Source: Muricea muricata (Eukaryota > Cnidaria > Anthozoa > Malacalcyonacea > Plexauridae). Taken from it: a DNA stretch of 64,000 bases. The DNA lies in contig OY979717.1 in NCBI GenBank assembly GCA_963855995.1, positions 20,311,906-20,375,905 on the forward strand, given 5' to 3'. Below, one piece after another: positions 24,531-36,778 of the stretch (position 1 is its first letter; each line of letters begins with the position of its first letter). The notes below the pieces were generated by a model. That model made no database searches. It saw only the letters and a list, made by a program, of their open reading frames with translations, and was not told the origin of the DNA. The translations under genes were made by a program, and so were the position numbers.

Positions 24531-24825
24531 ATATACTATTGATCATACATAGTGACACAGCTGGGGTTTATATAATATCTGGGGTGCATTATTAAACATA
24601 TTAAATACAGGGGTGACGGCCCTGTTATTATGATACAGGTATTTGTATACTTCCATGTAACAGAGTGTATGAATGTAAATACTTCAATATAATATATCAT
24701 TGGGCTAAAAGGCCTTGGTGCAGCAAAAGACAGATGTTTAGTTTGGAAAAACACCACATATGCATCATGATTGCAAAATTTTAGACAATTTTATATACAT
24801 ATTATTCATACATATATTATGATGT
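24531..24825. other. degenerate repeat-like DNA
   Basis: No gene. Contains CAGGGGTGACGGCCCTG and phrases such as GTTTATATAATATCTGGGG, similar in flavour to the minisatellite at 25960-27240. Confidence 0.4.
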
Positions 24826-25076
<251 letters not shown>

Positions 25077-25099
25077 AATATGCCTGGATTACAAATCTT

Positions 25100-25101
<2 letters not shown>

Positions 25102-25137
<36 letters not shown>
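25102..25137. repeat. (TA)n microsatellite
   Basis: About 36 bp of TA repeat directly abutting the foldback at 25138. Confidence 0.95.
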
Positions 25138-25141
<4 letters not shown>

Positions 25142-25401
25142 CGGTAAAAAGTTGAAACTGATCTAGAGTTTTATTTAAAAACATTAAAAACTGAATTTTC
25201 GGTCGCTCACTGCGACCTTTATCAAAGTGTTATCAAAAGATTAGAAGTCTCCTATTTATACAATATCATGTATATTGTATAAATAGGAGACTTCTAATCT
25301 TTTGATAACACTTTGATAAAGGTTGCAGTGAGCGACCGAAAATTCAGTTTTTAATGTTTTTAAATAAGACTCTAGATCAGTTTCAACTTTTTTACTGTTA
25401 A
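25138..25401. mobile_element. nearly perfect foldback element inserted in TA DNA
   Basis: 264 bp in which the two halves are almost exact reverse complements (arms of about 125 bp, centre near 25265). It begins TTAACGGTAAAAAGTTGAAA and ends with the complement of TTAACAGTAAAAAAGTTGAA. Both flanks are TA-rich, so a TA target duplication as in Tc1/mariner-type MITEs is possible but cannot be proved inside a TA tract. No coding capacity. Confidence 0.8.
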
Positions 25402-25424
25402 TATGTTTACTACTGATTGCTTAA

Positions 25425-25560
<136 letters not shown>

Positions 25561-25632
25561 GGTTACTTTTGGTTTGGAAAATACAAGAGTGCACAGCAAA
25601 ATGTATAATCACATATTAAATTACCTCGACAA

Positions 25633-25751
25633 CTAACCACTGCAGTCTGTTTCATCCAGAAGGAATCTTCAGATTGTAGGCCGGGCCCAGTTATTCAGGT
25701 CTACCACCTCAAGATTCCTTGTGGATAAAACAGACTGTAGTACGTGGTAAG
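25633..25751. mobile_element. small MITE-like inverted repeat
   Basis: The left arm CCACTGCAGTCTGTTTCATC plus AGAAGGAATCTT pairs with a right arm whose complement reads CCACGTACTACAGTCTGTTT plus ATCCACAAGGAATCTT. The loop is about 40 bp. Non-coding. Confidence 0.6.
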
Positions 25752-25959
25752 TTTTTGAGGTATTTTGCATGATTATTGATTCAATATTCACTATATCTTA
25801 AAATTAAAGATTATAATTTTGAGATATGCTTTAAATATTAAATTTTATATGCTGCACTGTTATTATTAAATCCTTTGTAATTTTCCTATCATGTAATTTT
25901 ATGTTTATTTGCAATCATGTTTAATATCAATGGTGTTTTCCACAAACCAGTCACCTATA

Positions 25960-27240
25960 CATTTGCTAACAATTTAAGCCCTAGCTGTCCTATATATCCA
26001 AAGTGTACAGAGTCTTATATACTACTCTGCAATGTATCAGTGCATAAAATTATACCACCCTGTAAGTCAGAGGTTTATTATATAGAGCTCTGCAGGTGCA
26101 CATGTATATCGGTGTATTTGCATGAAATGCAGGTATGCTTTAATTATACTGCCCTGTTCTGATTTGACAGTTATGTGCAGGGTTTTCTATACCACCCTGT
26201 AACAGAGAGATTTAATATATACACCTCTGGTTGTGTATTTGCATAATATACACCTCTTTATATAACAGTTTTTGTGTATCAACATATGATTTATATACCC
26301 TGCAACACAGAAGTATATACATTTCTGTGGTGTATCAACATATATAATAAATGCATGCAAGGTTTTATTGTATCTCCCAGTTGTGATTATATGTAGTTCA
26401 GGGATTTATATACTATAGCATAACACAGAGGTTTATGTATGATTACAACCTAATATTACACTGCCCAGCTGTGAATATGTATAATACAGGGGATTTATGT
26501 ACCACCTCATAACACAGAGGTTTTATATACAGCTCTCAGGTGTGTCAACATATAATGAGTTCACACCAGCTTTTTTTATACTTCCTAGTTGTGAATAAAT
26601 GTAGTTCATGGATTTATAATTACCTTTAACTCAGTGTTTATATACGGTAGCTCTGGTGTACCAACATATGTATGATTACAACCTAATATTATACTGCCCG
26701 GCTGTTGATTTGTATAATACTAGGATTATATATTATAATTATATTATTTGACATATAATGAATGCATTCATTATACTGCCCGGTTGTAAATATATTATAC
26801 AGGGATCGATTTATATACCACCCTGTAACACAGAGGTTTATATACAGGTCTGCTGTGTATCCCTGTATAATGAATGCATGCCGGGTTTTATTATACTTTG
26901 CCTTTGTGAATATATGCAGGACAGGGAATTATATACCACCCTGTATACATACAGCTCTGGTGTATCAACATATTTATGACTGTATTACCTACTGTAATAT
27001 TACTGTCCTGCTGTGTATATATAATACAGGGATTTATATACCACTCTGTAACAGAGGTCTGATAGAGAGCTCTGGTGTATATATACAGTACATATAATGA
27101 ATGCTGGGCTTAGTATAATGCCCTACTGTGGATATATGCTACAGCAATTTCTATAGCACCCTGTAACACAGAGGTCTATATAGAGCTCATGTGTATCCAC
27201 ATAAAAACAATGCAAGTTTAATATTATATACTCTCTTGTT
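25960..27240. repeat. degenerate minisatellite, about 120-bp units
   Basis: About ten diverged units built around TATACCACCCTGTAACACAG followed by AGGTTTATATACAGCTCTGG and GTGTATCAACATATAATGAA. Landmarks occur near 26054, 26190, 26296, 26415, 26500, 26622, 26817, 26935, 27040 and 27156. The frames at 25917-26162 and 26758-27097 lie inside it and are not considered genes. Confidence 0.7.
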
Positions 27241-29590
27241 CCTGCGTTATATAATTATTATAAAAAAGTAATAACAAAATCACACATGCATTAATATAAT
27301 TTTTACAGCCCTGCTTATATGTATAATTTTAAATAATAATTTCAGATTGCCATTGCAAGCACATACCTGTAGTTCAAGGACTAAACTGTGGAAATTTTTG
27401 CACCATTTATTAGGACTGTCTGGTTATATATTATCAGGATGTTGATCTGGTACAGAATTTGTCCATTGTTCCAAATACGAATGATCCATAGGAGGACTTG
27501 CTATCAAGGCTTTTGATTGCAAGAAAAAATGGGATGGTATTGGAGGAATGACATTGTGGAGAAATGACTTTGTTTATCATGTATCACAATCCAATATAGT
27601 TGCATCTTCTGTGTAAGTACTGGTAGCACACTGTCTTATATAACTTAATGGTAGCTATAAAGCGCTTTACAGTATTTATTGTTAGGAAATAATCCATTAA
27701 TGGTCCAACATGTTTAAGAAAGGATCTTGCATGGTGATCATCCAGTTTAATGAAGCTTTGGTGTTCTAGGTGACAGAGTAACTTTAAACCTGAACCATTG
27801 GTGACCTCCTGGTAACTAAGTATAATTGATTGAATGTTATAATTAATTACTGAAATAACTTGTAATATGAATGTAATAAATTAATTACTAAATTTCTTGA
27901 AACTTTGATGCACTAAATGATAGCATAACTTTGAACCAGTGAACCATTGGTAACCACATACTTTAGTTCAATAAGTCAATTAAGAGCCTTGTACAATTAC
28001 TATAAGTAAGTATAATTGATCAAATGGTTTAATTAATTACTGAAATAATAACATTATATTGTTGACTATTTAGTTGGTCCAATGTGTTCAAGAAAAAGTC
28101 TTGCAAATGGTGATCGATCAGATCGAGTAACTTTAAATCAGTGAAACATCAATGGTGACCACATTATTTAGTTCAGTATATGTTAAGAGCCGGGTAACTA
28201 AGTATATATAAGCATGCATTGTGATAAATCCTTGATGTATTAGATTGACATAACTTTAAACCAGTAAACCATTGGTGACCACATACTTTACTGTAGTTCA
28301 ATAAGTTAAGAGCCTGGTAACTGAGTATAATTGATCAAATGCAACATTTAATTACTGAAATAACAACTTAATTGGTAACTATAATAACTATATGACTAGC
28401 TTTAAATTGGTATGTTGTCAATTGAAGCCATTACAAAGTTGTACTTGTCTATATTTGGTTGATCCAATATGTTTGGTTGATCCAGAAAAATTTTGCATGG
28501 TAGCCTCCATTTCAACGAAGCCTTGATGTACGGAATTACTTTAAATCTGTGAACCACTGGTGACAATTAACATACTTTAGTTTGGTTAATTAACTCAAGC
28601 CTGGTACTAATTAATTAAAGCTACTGAAATAACAACTTAACTGGTGACTAATAGCTTCAGATTAACTTCAATATTATGGTACATTGACCTAATGTTTATT
28701 AAATATAATAATCCAATTGGTAACAGCTTTTACATATAAGCTACTGGTATGACTGTATTGTGCTGGTATCACCAATGGTAAATCTTATTGTTGATCATAT
28801 TTGTTATTATGTTTTATTAGTAACCATATAACTTATGGCAGCTTTATAAAAAAGTTATAAGAAAGAGCTCTATATAAGTACTGGCAAGGAAATCAAATCC
28901 ATCACAGGTCCAACATGTTGAAGAAATATTTTTTAATGTTAGCATCCATTTTAATGCACAAAGCTTTGATTTTCTACATAATTAAGAGCCTAGGAACTTA
29001 AGTTATAATAATTGATCGAAGTAATTGATTATAACTTCAATAGTATATATTTAGTTGGCCTAATATGCTTAAAAAATCTAGCATGGTAGCATCCAAAAAG
29101 AAGCTAATCAGATTAACTTCAATGGTATACTTAACCTAATGTTTATTACATATCATAATCAAATATGTTAACATGAGCTTATGTTACACAAACACTGGTA
29201 GCACACTGTCATACGCCGGTATCACCAATGGTAAATCTGATTGTCGGTAATGTGTTATGATCATGTTTTGTTGGTAACCATATAACTTTAATGGCTACTT
29301 TATAACATTAAAGTTTTAAGAAATTCAAGTACTAAGAGATATAATTAATCAATTTCTGGTCCAACGTGTTTATGAAATAATCTTGCATGTTACGATTTGC
29401 ATTCATATTAAAACGAAGCTGTGATTTTCTATGATGATTGGATTTAGTTCAAACTGCATGGTGACCATTAGGCGCATCAACTACTGGAATAACAACTTAA
29501 TTGGTGATAAAAAACTTGATTAACTTCGTAGCACCCAGTTATATGTTTGGTTGAAAATGCATAATTGGTAACAAAAGTGATGACCATTTA
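27241..29590. repeat. dispersed/tandem degenerate repeats
   Basis: Recurring sentences such as GGTCCAACATGTTTAAGAAA with TCTTGCATGGTGATCATCCA (near 27702, 28076, 28464, 28907, 29057, 29361) and CTTTAAACCAGTGAACCATT with GGTGACCACATACTTTA (near 27790, 27940, 28140, 28260, 28545). Period is irregular, 150-440 bp. Bases 27346-27612 lack these motifs and are bounded by AATAATAATTTCAG and CTGTGTAAGTAC, which look like splice acceptor and donor, but no frame is open across the interval. Confidence 0.5.
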
Positions 29591-29900
29591 CAGATGATTC
29601 AGCACACTATATTAGCTACAAAATCTTGATTCTTGATTATTATTTTCCAGGCAAATCGAAGTGAAATGGAGCATCCTAGCTGTGAGCACAACATGGTACT
29701 GTATACTAGCTTGCAGGAATAGAAGGTGGCAACATGGATCAGGTGCATTATGCCTTCACAAATTACTAGCAATACATTCCAACAAGGTTTATTATGGCTT
29801 TGGGCAATCTGGCTACTCCCCCCTCTCATACTTGAGCACTTCTATTATCTAAATAACATCCTGCATATAAATAGTGACATGACGTTTTATCTATTGCAGG

Positions 29901-29989
29901 AGTGTGTGAGGAGAGCGGCTACTAATTATTCTCTAATGCTTCAATTTGGGATTCAAAAAGCTGAACTGAAATATGCTAAACTTATGTAA
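29901..29989 (+). CDS. possible terminal exon, unknown protein
   Basis: A good acceptor (TTTTATCTATTGCAG) is followed by an open frame ECVRRAATNYSLMLQFGIQK continuing to TAA 29987-29989, 28 codons in all. A possible upstream exon begins after TTATTATTTTCCAG at 29651, where a 66-codon frame is open, but no convincing donor joins the two. No family is recognised, and the upstream region is repeat-rich with no other exon seen. Could be a non-coding transcript or chance. Confidence 0.25.
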
Positions 29990-30122
29990 ACGTATTTCAA
30001 ATATTGTAACATTTTGGTTTACAAAGTAGGAAAATATAATCTCAGGTTACACAAGCAGCAGGATTGCAATCTGAAACCAATATAAGCTTACCATAAGCAA
30101 TTGTGCAGAGATTCAGCTATTA

Positions 30123-30373
30123 GGGGCTGGTCATAAAGTATGGGGGGGGGGGGGGCTGTGGAAATTGGGGGGTGGGTCATGAATTTTTCAAGTCACAAAT
30201 AGGGGTGGGTCATGAAAATCTTAAGGATGTATAGGGTGGGTCATTACAATTTCCAGTGCCAAATAGGGAGTGGGTCATGAATATTTGTAGGAAAATCAGG
30301 GCTGGGCCTCACAAACTTAGCCTTTTAATAATTAAATTCTTACAGCCCCCACCCCCCCTATACTTTATGACCC
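30123..30373. mobile_element. Harbinger-like MITE with G-rich tandem core
   Basis: 251 bp with ends GGGGCTGGTCATAAAGTATG and, in reverse complement, GGGTCATAAAGTATAGGGGG. It is flanked by TTA on both sides (30120-30122 and 30374-30376), fitting the TWA target duplication of PIF/Harbinger elements. Inside, the motif GGGTGGGTCATGA recurs at about 32-bp spacing (near 30171, 30203, 30235, 30269). The end GGGGCTG is shared with the element at 39244-39563. No transposase. Confidence 0.65.
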
Positions 30374-31040
30374 TTACAATATATGTACATAATCATCCCA
30401 AACTTGCATAGCGTTATGCCCTAGTTGACTAACGGACTTTTACTACAATGCAAAAATGTGTGTGTACCAAAATTGAAATATAATTAAAATGTTCTTATTC
30501 TCCGTGTTTGTAGGAACACAATTTTTTAGAACAGAAAAAAAATTAGATACAAAATCTATTGGCCAAGGTTTTGCAATTCCAAAACATTTTTGAATGTTTA
30601 TCATTCACTACAAAGCACAATACATAACTGGAGTACACAGTATAGACAGGGACAGTTTAAAACAGGGGGTGACCCCCCTTACCTCCATTGTGCACCCTTG
30701 ACTGGGCTGCTGTGTAAATATAATATTCAGGGATACAAATCTGTAACAGATTTCGAGGTTTAAATACAGCTCTGCAGTGTATCCAGGTACAGTGAATGCA
30801 GACTTCTGTTCTGCTGTAAATGTATGCCAAAATTAAAATATGCCAAAGCCAATGTCTGTGTGTAACTAATACTCCAGTTATGTATAGAGCTCAAGGCATC
30901 AACATCTTTGCCGCCATCACTGACCAATAACCAATTGCCGCCATATTCAACTGCCATAACATTTGATACTTCAAGACATAATAAATCAGTTTGTAGATGA
31001 TAAAAATCCACAACCAAATGAGAATCCATAACCACTTGAC
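30374..31040. other. non-coding stretch
   Basis: No gene supported. A minus-strand frame of 152 codons (30760-31218) overlaps the inverted repeat at 31041-31202, has no recognisable motif and is probably fortuitous. Confidence 0.35.
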
Positions 31041-31202
31041 AATGAATTGTTCCAGAAAAGATCCATCTAGATATACAGGGGAAATTAACAATACCCCCTG
31101 GACATTCCATGCAAATTGAAGATATGCTTGAGACAATTGCCCCCACCCCTCTGGATAGCAGGATGTGTGGGTTATGGATCTTTTTTGGAACGACCCTATT
31201 GT
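31041..31202. mobile_element. MITE-like inverted repeat
   Basis: Left arm GTTCCAGAAAAGATCCAT (31049-31066) pairs with right arm ATGGATCTTTTTTGGAAC (about 31174-31191). The right terminus GGAACGACCCTATT is partly mirrored at the left end. About 160 bp, non-coding. Confidence 0.5.
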
Positions 31203-31789
31203 TGATTGATTTTACCACAATTTATGCAAACATAGTGCTGAATTCAAAAATATCTGTTCCCTTGCTTTTAGTGCACAATGCTCTCTATGACAAGGAATGG
31301 ATTTGACCCCCAGATATTTTTGCACACCCCTTGATATTGTGAATGGAAATTGTGTTTCAAATAACAAACAGTTACAACAAGCACCCCTGCCCCGAAATTT
31401 TTCTACCCCACCCCATGTAAATCCGTCCCTGGATTGTACTGTACAATCATGGAAATTGATTAGTAGAAAAAAACAGTAAATTCCACAATGCCCCTTCCCG
31501 CAATACAATGTTGATGTTTGCATAACTTCACAACTAATAGTTCATGTTATGGTCAACATTGTATTTGGGGGAGAGGGGGTATTTTGAAATCTAATATTTT
31601 TACCAAATGCCCAACAACAATACTAACAGCACATGCTTTTTATAAGGATTCTATATTTTCATGATCTGTATCAGCGCTCAAATTAAATGGTACAACTCAA
31701 AATTTATCAGAAATTCCGAATTTTTTTCAGGTTTTTTTGAAAAATTAATTGTAAGCTTTTATTATAAATTAAAGATAAAATTTCTGATG
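31203..31789. other. non-coding stretch
   Basis: Mixed AT-rich DNA with a G-rich run (GGGGGAGAGGGGG near 31568). Nothing else seen. Confidence 0.35.
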
Positions 31790-33145
31790 ATTGTTTGGCT
31801 GAAATTCCAAGTTTTCGTATTCAATTTGAGCGCTGACTATCCGCACTTTATCTGCTAAAAATCCTGCGCTTTTGTATTTTTTTAAACAGAGGCAGAAACA
31901 CATTGCATATCAAGTTTAGACTCCATATGGAAAGAATAATATATAGAAAACGTTTGTTGCCCTAAACTCATTCTAGCAATACTTAAAAATAATTTTGTGA
32001 CAACTCTGGTTATTCTCGCCGCTAAAGTTTTTTCCTTTCCCACAGACGACCAGAGACATGCAGGCGACTGACTCTCTCATACTTTTTAAAGAAACTCGTA
32101 AACAAGTTACCGTCAGCGAGCTTTTTTAGAAGGTTTTTGACTCGAAATTAGAAAAATAATCCTCAAGATATGAGCTTATAGTTAGGCTTCTATAGTTAGC
32201 GAATAAACTATAGCGAAGGAAATTAACCAGCTTTGCCAAAAAGTAGAATTCAAGCAAAACGCCGAAGCACTCGCAAGGCTTCAAAGGTTTCGTGAAAGTT
32301 TTGAAGTCAAAATAGAGCAAAACATGGCACAAACGCAAATAAATACTAGTAAACTTCTACCTTTTTGTAGATAACGTTGACGGGAACTTGACAGCGAACG
32401 GTTCGAATGTCCGAAAGTCTAAAAACAGCAAGGCATTACAAAATTAGCAAACGATATTTTGAACGAATACGCTATTTTCTTGTTTAAATACAGAAAAAAT
32501 AAGACCAAATTGCATTCAAGTCAATGCCAAAACACTTTAGAAATGTTCAAGGCTTATATAAAAGACTAAACTTGCTTGGTCAGCAAACAGGCGCCGACGT
32601 AACTTCTGCTGGATTTCGAAGTCAAAACGAACCAAAAGCTATAAAAAATCCTTAAACATTTACCTTTTGTATTTAAAACTAAGTTGACTTTCTGAATTCT
32701 ACAAAAAGAAAAAGAGAACACAACTTTCAGAACTGACAAACTACATTTCGAGCGGCGCATTTGACCGAACGTTTGGAACTCCGGCGTCTTACAATATTTA
32801 TGGACAAAAATATGAGGAAAACATGAGTTTATACCTTTTCTACCTAATGGCGTCGTCCTCTGATATTTATTCAAGTGTTTCTTTAATTTTTTCTATTATT
32901 TTTACGCCATGTTTCCAAAGCACCTTTCTCGCCGGGACATCAAAAAAACTGACTTCAGGGCTCCACAGCAGTGCTTGGATGGCGGGTGAAATATGCACAC
33001 TTCTGATTGGCTTAAGGATGGTGATTCAGCACCTGATTGGTTAATGCGTGAAACGTCACTGAATCACTCTTATAGAAATTATGATAATTTATTTTCAAAC
33101 TATAAACCAAGTATATTTTTCCTCGCTCAAAATCACTCCAAATTT
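31790..33145. repeat. duplicated 1.36-kb segment, copy A
   Basis: Collinear with 33905-35270 at an offset of about 2.1 kb: GCTGAAATTCCAAG at 31798, AAACAGAGGCAGAAACACAT at 31884 versus 33990, TACAATATTTATGGACAAAA near 32790 versus 34905. Near its right end lies a promoter-like cluster. On the minus strand, conserved acceptor/donor-like pairs bracket short segments (for example about 32359-32421 and 32663-32697), suggesting a spliced transcript, but no reading frame is consistently open in both copies. Confidence 0.85.
33000..33062 (-). promoter_or_regulatory. paired CCAAT boxes and CRE-like site (copy A)
   Basis: On the minus strand, CCAATCAG occurs twice (ATTGG at 33006-33010 and 33036-33040), starts exactly 30 bp apart, with a TGACGTTTCAC CRE-like site just upstream (about 33050-33060). 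Tandem CCAAT boxes about three helical turns apart are typical of NF-Y-dependent promoters. This fits a start of transcription running toward lower coordinates. The target transcript is not identified. Confidence 0.45.
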
Positions 33146-33904
33146 TCAAAAATTTCTTCAAAAAATCTGCTTTTAACAGGAAATTGCACCTCGATAGTTG
33201 AATATCACTACTCGAATATCAAAAATCATCAAAACTAAACTCACAATGAAATATAAAGCAAGCACCCGGCACTGATTTCAACGCCGAAAACCAAAGTATT
33301 CAAATTCCCATATAATAACATAATATACATATATGTATTCAGTTTGCTTTAACGGGGAAGGAAGATAAACTACTTTGAATATATTTTCGAGTCGATTTTG
33401 AAAAAAAACGAACTCGAAGTTCATTACAAATTGCCGTCAGCAAGACGAAAACCTTTCAACAATGTCCGCGAAGCCATTCAAGGGCTCCACTGGGAATTGA
33501 CTTTTTGTACGGTCTTGTAGAACATCAGATAAAAATCACTAACAAAGTTTTAAAATATTTTTACTTTTACCACATATGATTCAAACCATGTTTATGAATT
33601 TTACAAAAAAAAAGATGGTCTTACACTGAAAGAGCGCTGATTTAGAAAGGGCGCAGACTAAAAAAATGTTTTTGTGATTCTATATTCTGCGGGGCTTTTT
33701 TCCTGCATGTTGGAAATAATTGGTTACAAATTCGAGAAGAAAACATATATAAATGCAATCGATTATGAAAAGAAATTTTTAGACCTCAATAGAAAACTTT
33801 TTTGTGATCAAAGCTCAATTAAAGACAGCTTTATGTGTTTTTTGCACATATTAATAATTTAGTATAGTAATAATATAGTTTGATGAATTTTGAAATGATT
33901 TTTT
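33146..33904. other. unique DNA between the duplicated segments
   Basis: AT-rich, no coding frame with family resemblance (a 62-codon frame at 33674-33862 is not recognised). Confidence 0.35.
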
Positions 33905-35270
33905 TGCTGAAATTCCAAGTTCCTGTCCAATTTGAGCGGTGACGATTTGCACTTTATCTGCCAAAACTCCTGCGCTCTTGTGTTTTTTTAAACAGAGGCA
34001 GAAACACATTGCATATCAAGTTTAGACTCCATTTGAAAAGAATTATATATAGCCTTTATAGGAAACCTTTGTCGCTCTAAACTCATTCTAGCAATACTTA
34101 AAAATAATTTTGTGACAAATCTGGTCATTCTCGCTGCTTAAAAGCTTTTGCCGTTGTTACTTTTATTTCACACAGGCGACTGACTGTCTCATACTTTTTA
34201 AAAAGAAACTCGTAAACAAGTTACCGCCAGCAAGCTTTTTTGAGAAGGTTTTTGACTCGAAATCGATAAAAAATCCTCAAGGTATTAGCTTAGTCAGGCT
34301 ACTATAGTTAGCGAGTAAACTAGCGAAGTAAAATAACCAGCTTTGCCAAAAACGTCCAAGTAGAATTCAAGCAAAACGCCACAGCACGCGCAAGACTTCA
34401 AAGATTCCCCATGAAAGTTTTGAAGTCAAAATAGAACAAAACATGATAAAAAATGCAAGAAATACTAGTAAAGTTCTACCTTTTTGTAGATAACGTTGAC
34501 GGGAACTTGACAGCGAACGGTTTGAATGTCCGAAAGTCTAAAAACAGCAAGGTATTGCAAAATTAGCAAACGGTATTTTGAACAAATACGCTATTTTCTT
34601 GTTTAAATACAGAAAAAATGAGAACAAATTGCATTCAAGTCAATGTTAAAACACTTTAGAAATGTAAAAGATAAGACTAAACTTGCTTGGTCAGCAAACA
34701 GGCCGCCGACGTAATTTCTGGATTTCGAAGTCAAAACGAACCAAAAGCTGTAAAAAATCGTCAAACATTTACCTTTTCTGTTTAAAACTAAGTTGCCTTT
34801 GTGAATTCTGCAAAAAGAAAAGAGAACACAACTTTCAGAACTGACAAACTACATTTCGAGCCGCGCATTTTACCGAACGTTTGGAACTCCGGCGGCAGGC
34901 GGCTTACAATATTTATGGACAAAAATATGAGGAAAACATGAATTTATACCTTTTCTACCCAATTGCGTCGTCCTCTGCTATTCATTTAAGTGTTCGTTCA
35001 ATTTCTTTTAATATTTTTTACGCCAAGTTTCCAATGCACCTTTCTCGTTGGGGCATCGAAGAAATTGATTTCAGGGCCGTCAGCAGTGCTAGGACGGCGG
35101 GTGAATTATGTACATCTCTGATTGGCTTAAGGATGGTGATTCAGCACCTGATTGGTCAGTGCGTGAGACGTCACTGAATTACTCTTTTAGAAATTATGAT
35201 AATTTATTTTCAAACTATAAAGTTATAAACCAACTTAACCAAGCAAATTCTTCTCGCTCAAAATTAACTC
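33905..35270. repeat. duplicated 1.36-kb segment, copy B
   Basis: Second copy of 31790-33145. Small indels separate the copies, including a slightly longer stretch near 34060 and an extra GGCGGCA near 34890. These shift any reading frame, which argues against a coding role on the frames seen in copy A. Confidence 0.85.
35115..35176 (-). promoter_or_regulatory. paired CCAAT boxes and CRE-like site (copy B)
   Basis: Same cluster as at 33000-33062: ATTGG at 35121-35125 and 35151-35155, again 30 bp apart, and ACGTCAC at 35168-35174. Here the CRE-like site reads TGACGTCTCAC on the minus strand. Spacing is preserved while surrounding sequence has indels. Confidence 0.45.
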
Positions 35271-36199
35271 CTCTGCTTCGAAGATACAAAAATGGAAGGA
35301 GACAAGTTGTTTAAAATCATCTGCCTGGCAGTCAAATGAAATACACTTAACAAGAGGTGCTAATTCATTTTCTTTTCTGATGTATATTATTTCATCAAGT
35401 AGCAACAGGTCTTATAAAGTGAGGCTTGAAGCAACCTGTCGTTCACAGAATTGTCTGCTGGTAATGTTTTTTCGTTGAAACAACTTGCAGCGTTCCTGCA
35501 AAATGTGTCTGTTGACAACAAGCTGTTGCGAGCCATGCTAATGCATTTTGCTTTCATCTCGTGTAACAAGTTATTGCAAGATGTTGACAGTTTTGTTGAA
35601 TCGTGTGTGCATTTTTGTCTGTGTAGTGGATTCAGATGGTTGAAAAGAAATAGATCTCTACTTATTTATAAGGCATTAGTAGCAGTTTATGTGTCCAGAT
35701 AAAGGGACTATGCAAGACCTACAACCAAGTCTTTGACAATTTTTAAGTTATTAAATGATCACTGTAAACTCTTAATCAATATTACAAATCTGAACTGATT
35801 TCTAAAGAATTATATGCTATTATAAATGTTTTCACATTATGTTGTAGCATTTGCTAAAAAAGATTCTTTTTCTCACAACTCCTTTATGAATAGGGTGTTT
35901 CACATTCCATTAGAATATAATTTTCCACAGAAAAAAGATGAAATCCACACATCCCAAATCCAATTTTAATTTGCTTACTTATTTTTATAATTTTCAAAAC
36001 TTGTTTAGGTGACATGTTGCAAGGATGCTTAATGAGTTGATGAGAATTGGTGAAGGCTGTTGCTGAACACTGCTGATGATAAGCGTACAGAAGGTCTCAA
36101 TATTTTCATTTTCTTCAAATTGTAATGCTTTGAATACTCAATGGTTTTCAAGAATACATAGTCATGTTTTGGCAATATAATTCTTTGTCTGTTACAAGA
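35271..36199. other. non-coding stretch left of the palindrome
   Basis: An 83-codon plus-strand frame (35451-35702) is the longest, but it has no recognisable motif. The palindrome may begin within this interval; homology to the far side is not convincing before about 36200. Confidence 0.35.
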
Positions 36200-36692
36200 A
36201 ATGTTGAATGTCATTGTCAACATTGTTGTACAACAATTGGGAGAGTGTAAATTTGAAAATTGTTGTTCCACTCTCACCTAATTTGTGTAACACCGAATAA
36301 ATCATTTTTTGTGTCACCACTTGTCATGGAAAGTGTTGTGTGCTCAAAGCATTTTAATCTTAGGCAAAGTCAAATAATGAGGAAAATTGAAAATTATGTT
36401 TGAAAAATAGATTAGAAGGCTTTAAAATATTTAACACATCAAATCCTGGTCTCTCAAAGGTTCATATTGAAAATTATTTCAAATTTCAGGCTGGTTTTTT
36501 TTGCTGGTTTATGTACCATACAAATTTTGCTTTCTGGCCATTAAAATGCCATAAATTACAACGTGTGTATAATTAATTGCTCTTTAGCCAAAAACCAGAG
36601 GGTGTCTGCAACACAATAATCAATAACTGTGTTTCTAAACTACAATGGATTTTTTCCAAAAGGTTGCTTTCAATGGAAATTTTATAGTGGTA

Positions 36693-36774
<82 letters not shown>
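36693..36774. repeat. (TA)n microsatellite
   Basis: About 80 bp of pure TA repeat in the outer left arm; no counterpart in the right arm near 57.1 kb. Confidence 0.97.

Positions 36775-36778
<4 letters not shown>

Noticed and set aside
25917..27097. Cys-rich small proteins in the 26-27 kb region
   Set aside because: They coincide with degenerate minisatellite units; cysteine codons come from the repeated CCCTGTAACA/TGCAGGG words.
32566..32874. 102-codon minus-strand frame in duplicated segment A
   Set aside because: Copy B has indels that destroy the frame although the DNA is otherwise well conserved, so it is not under coding constraint.
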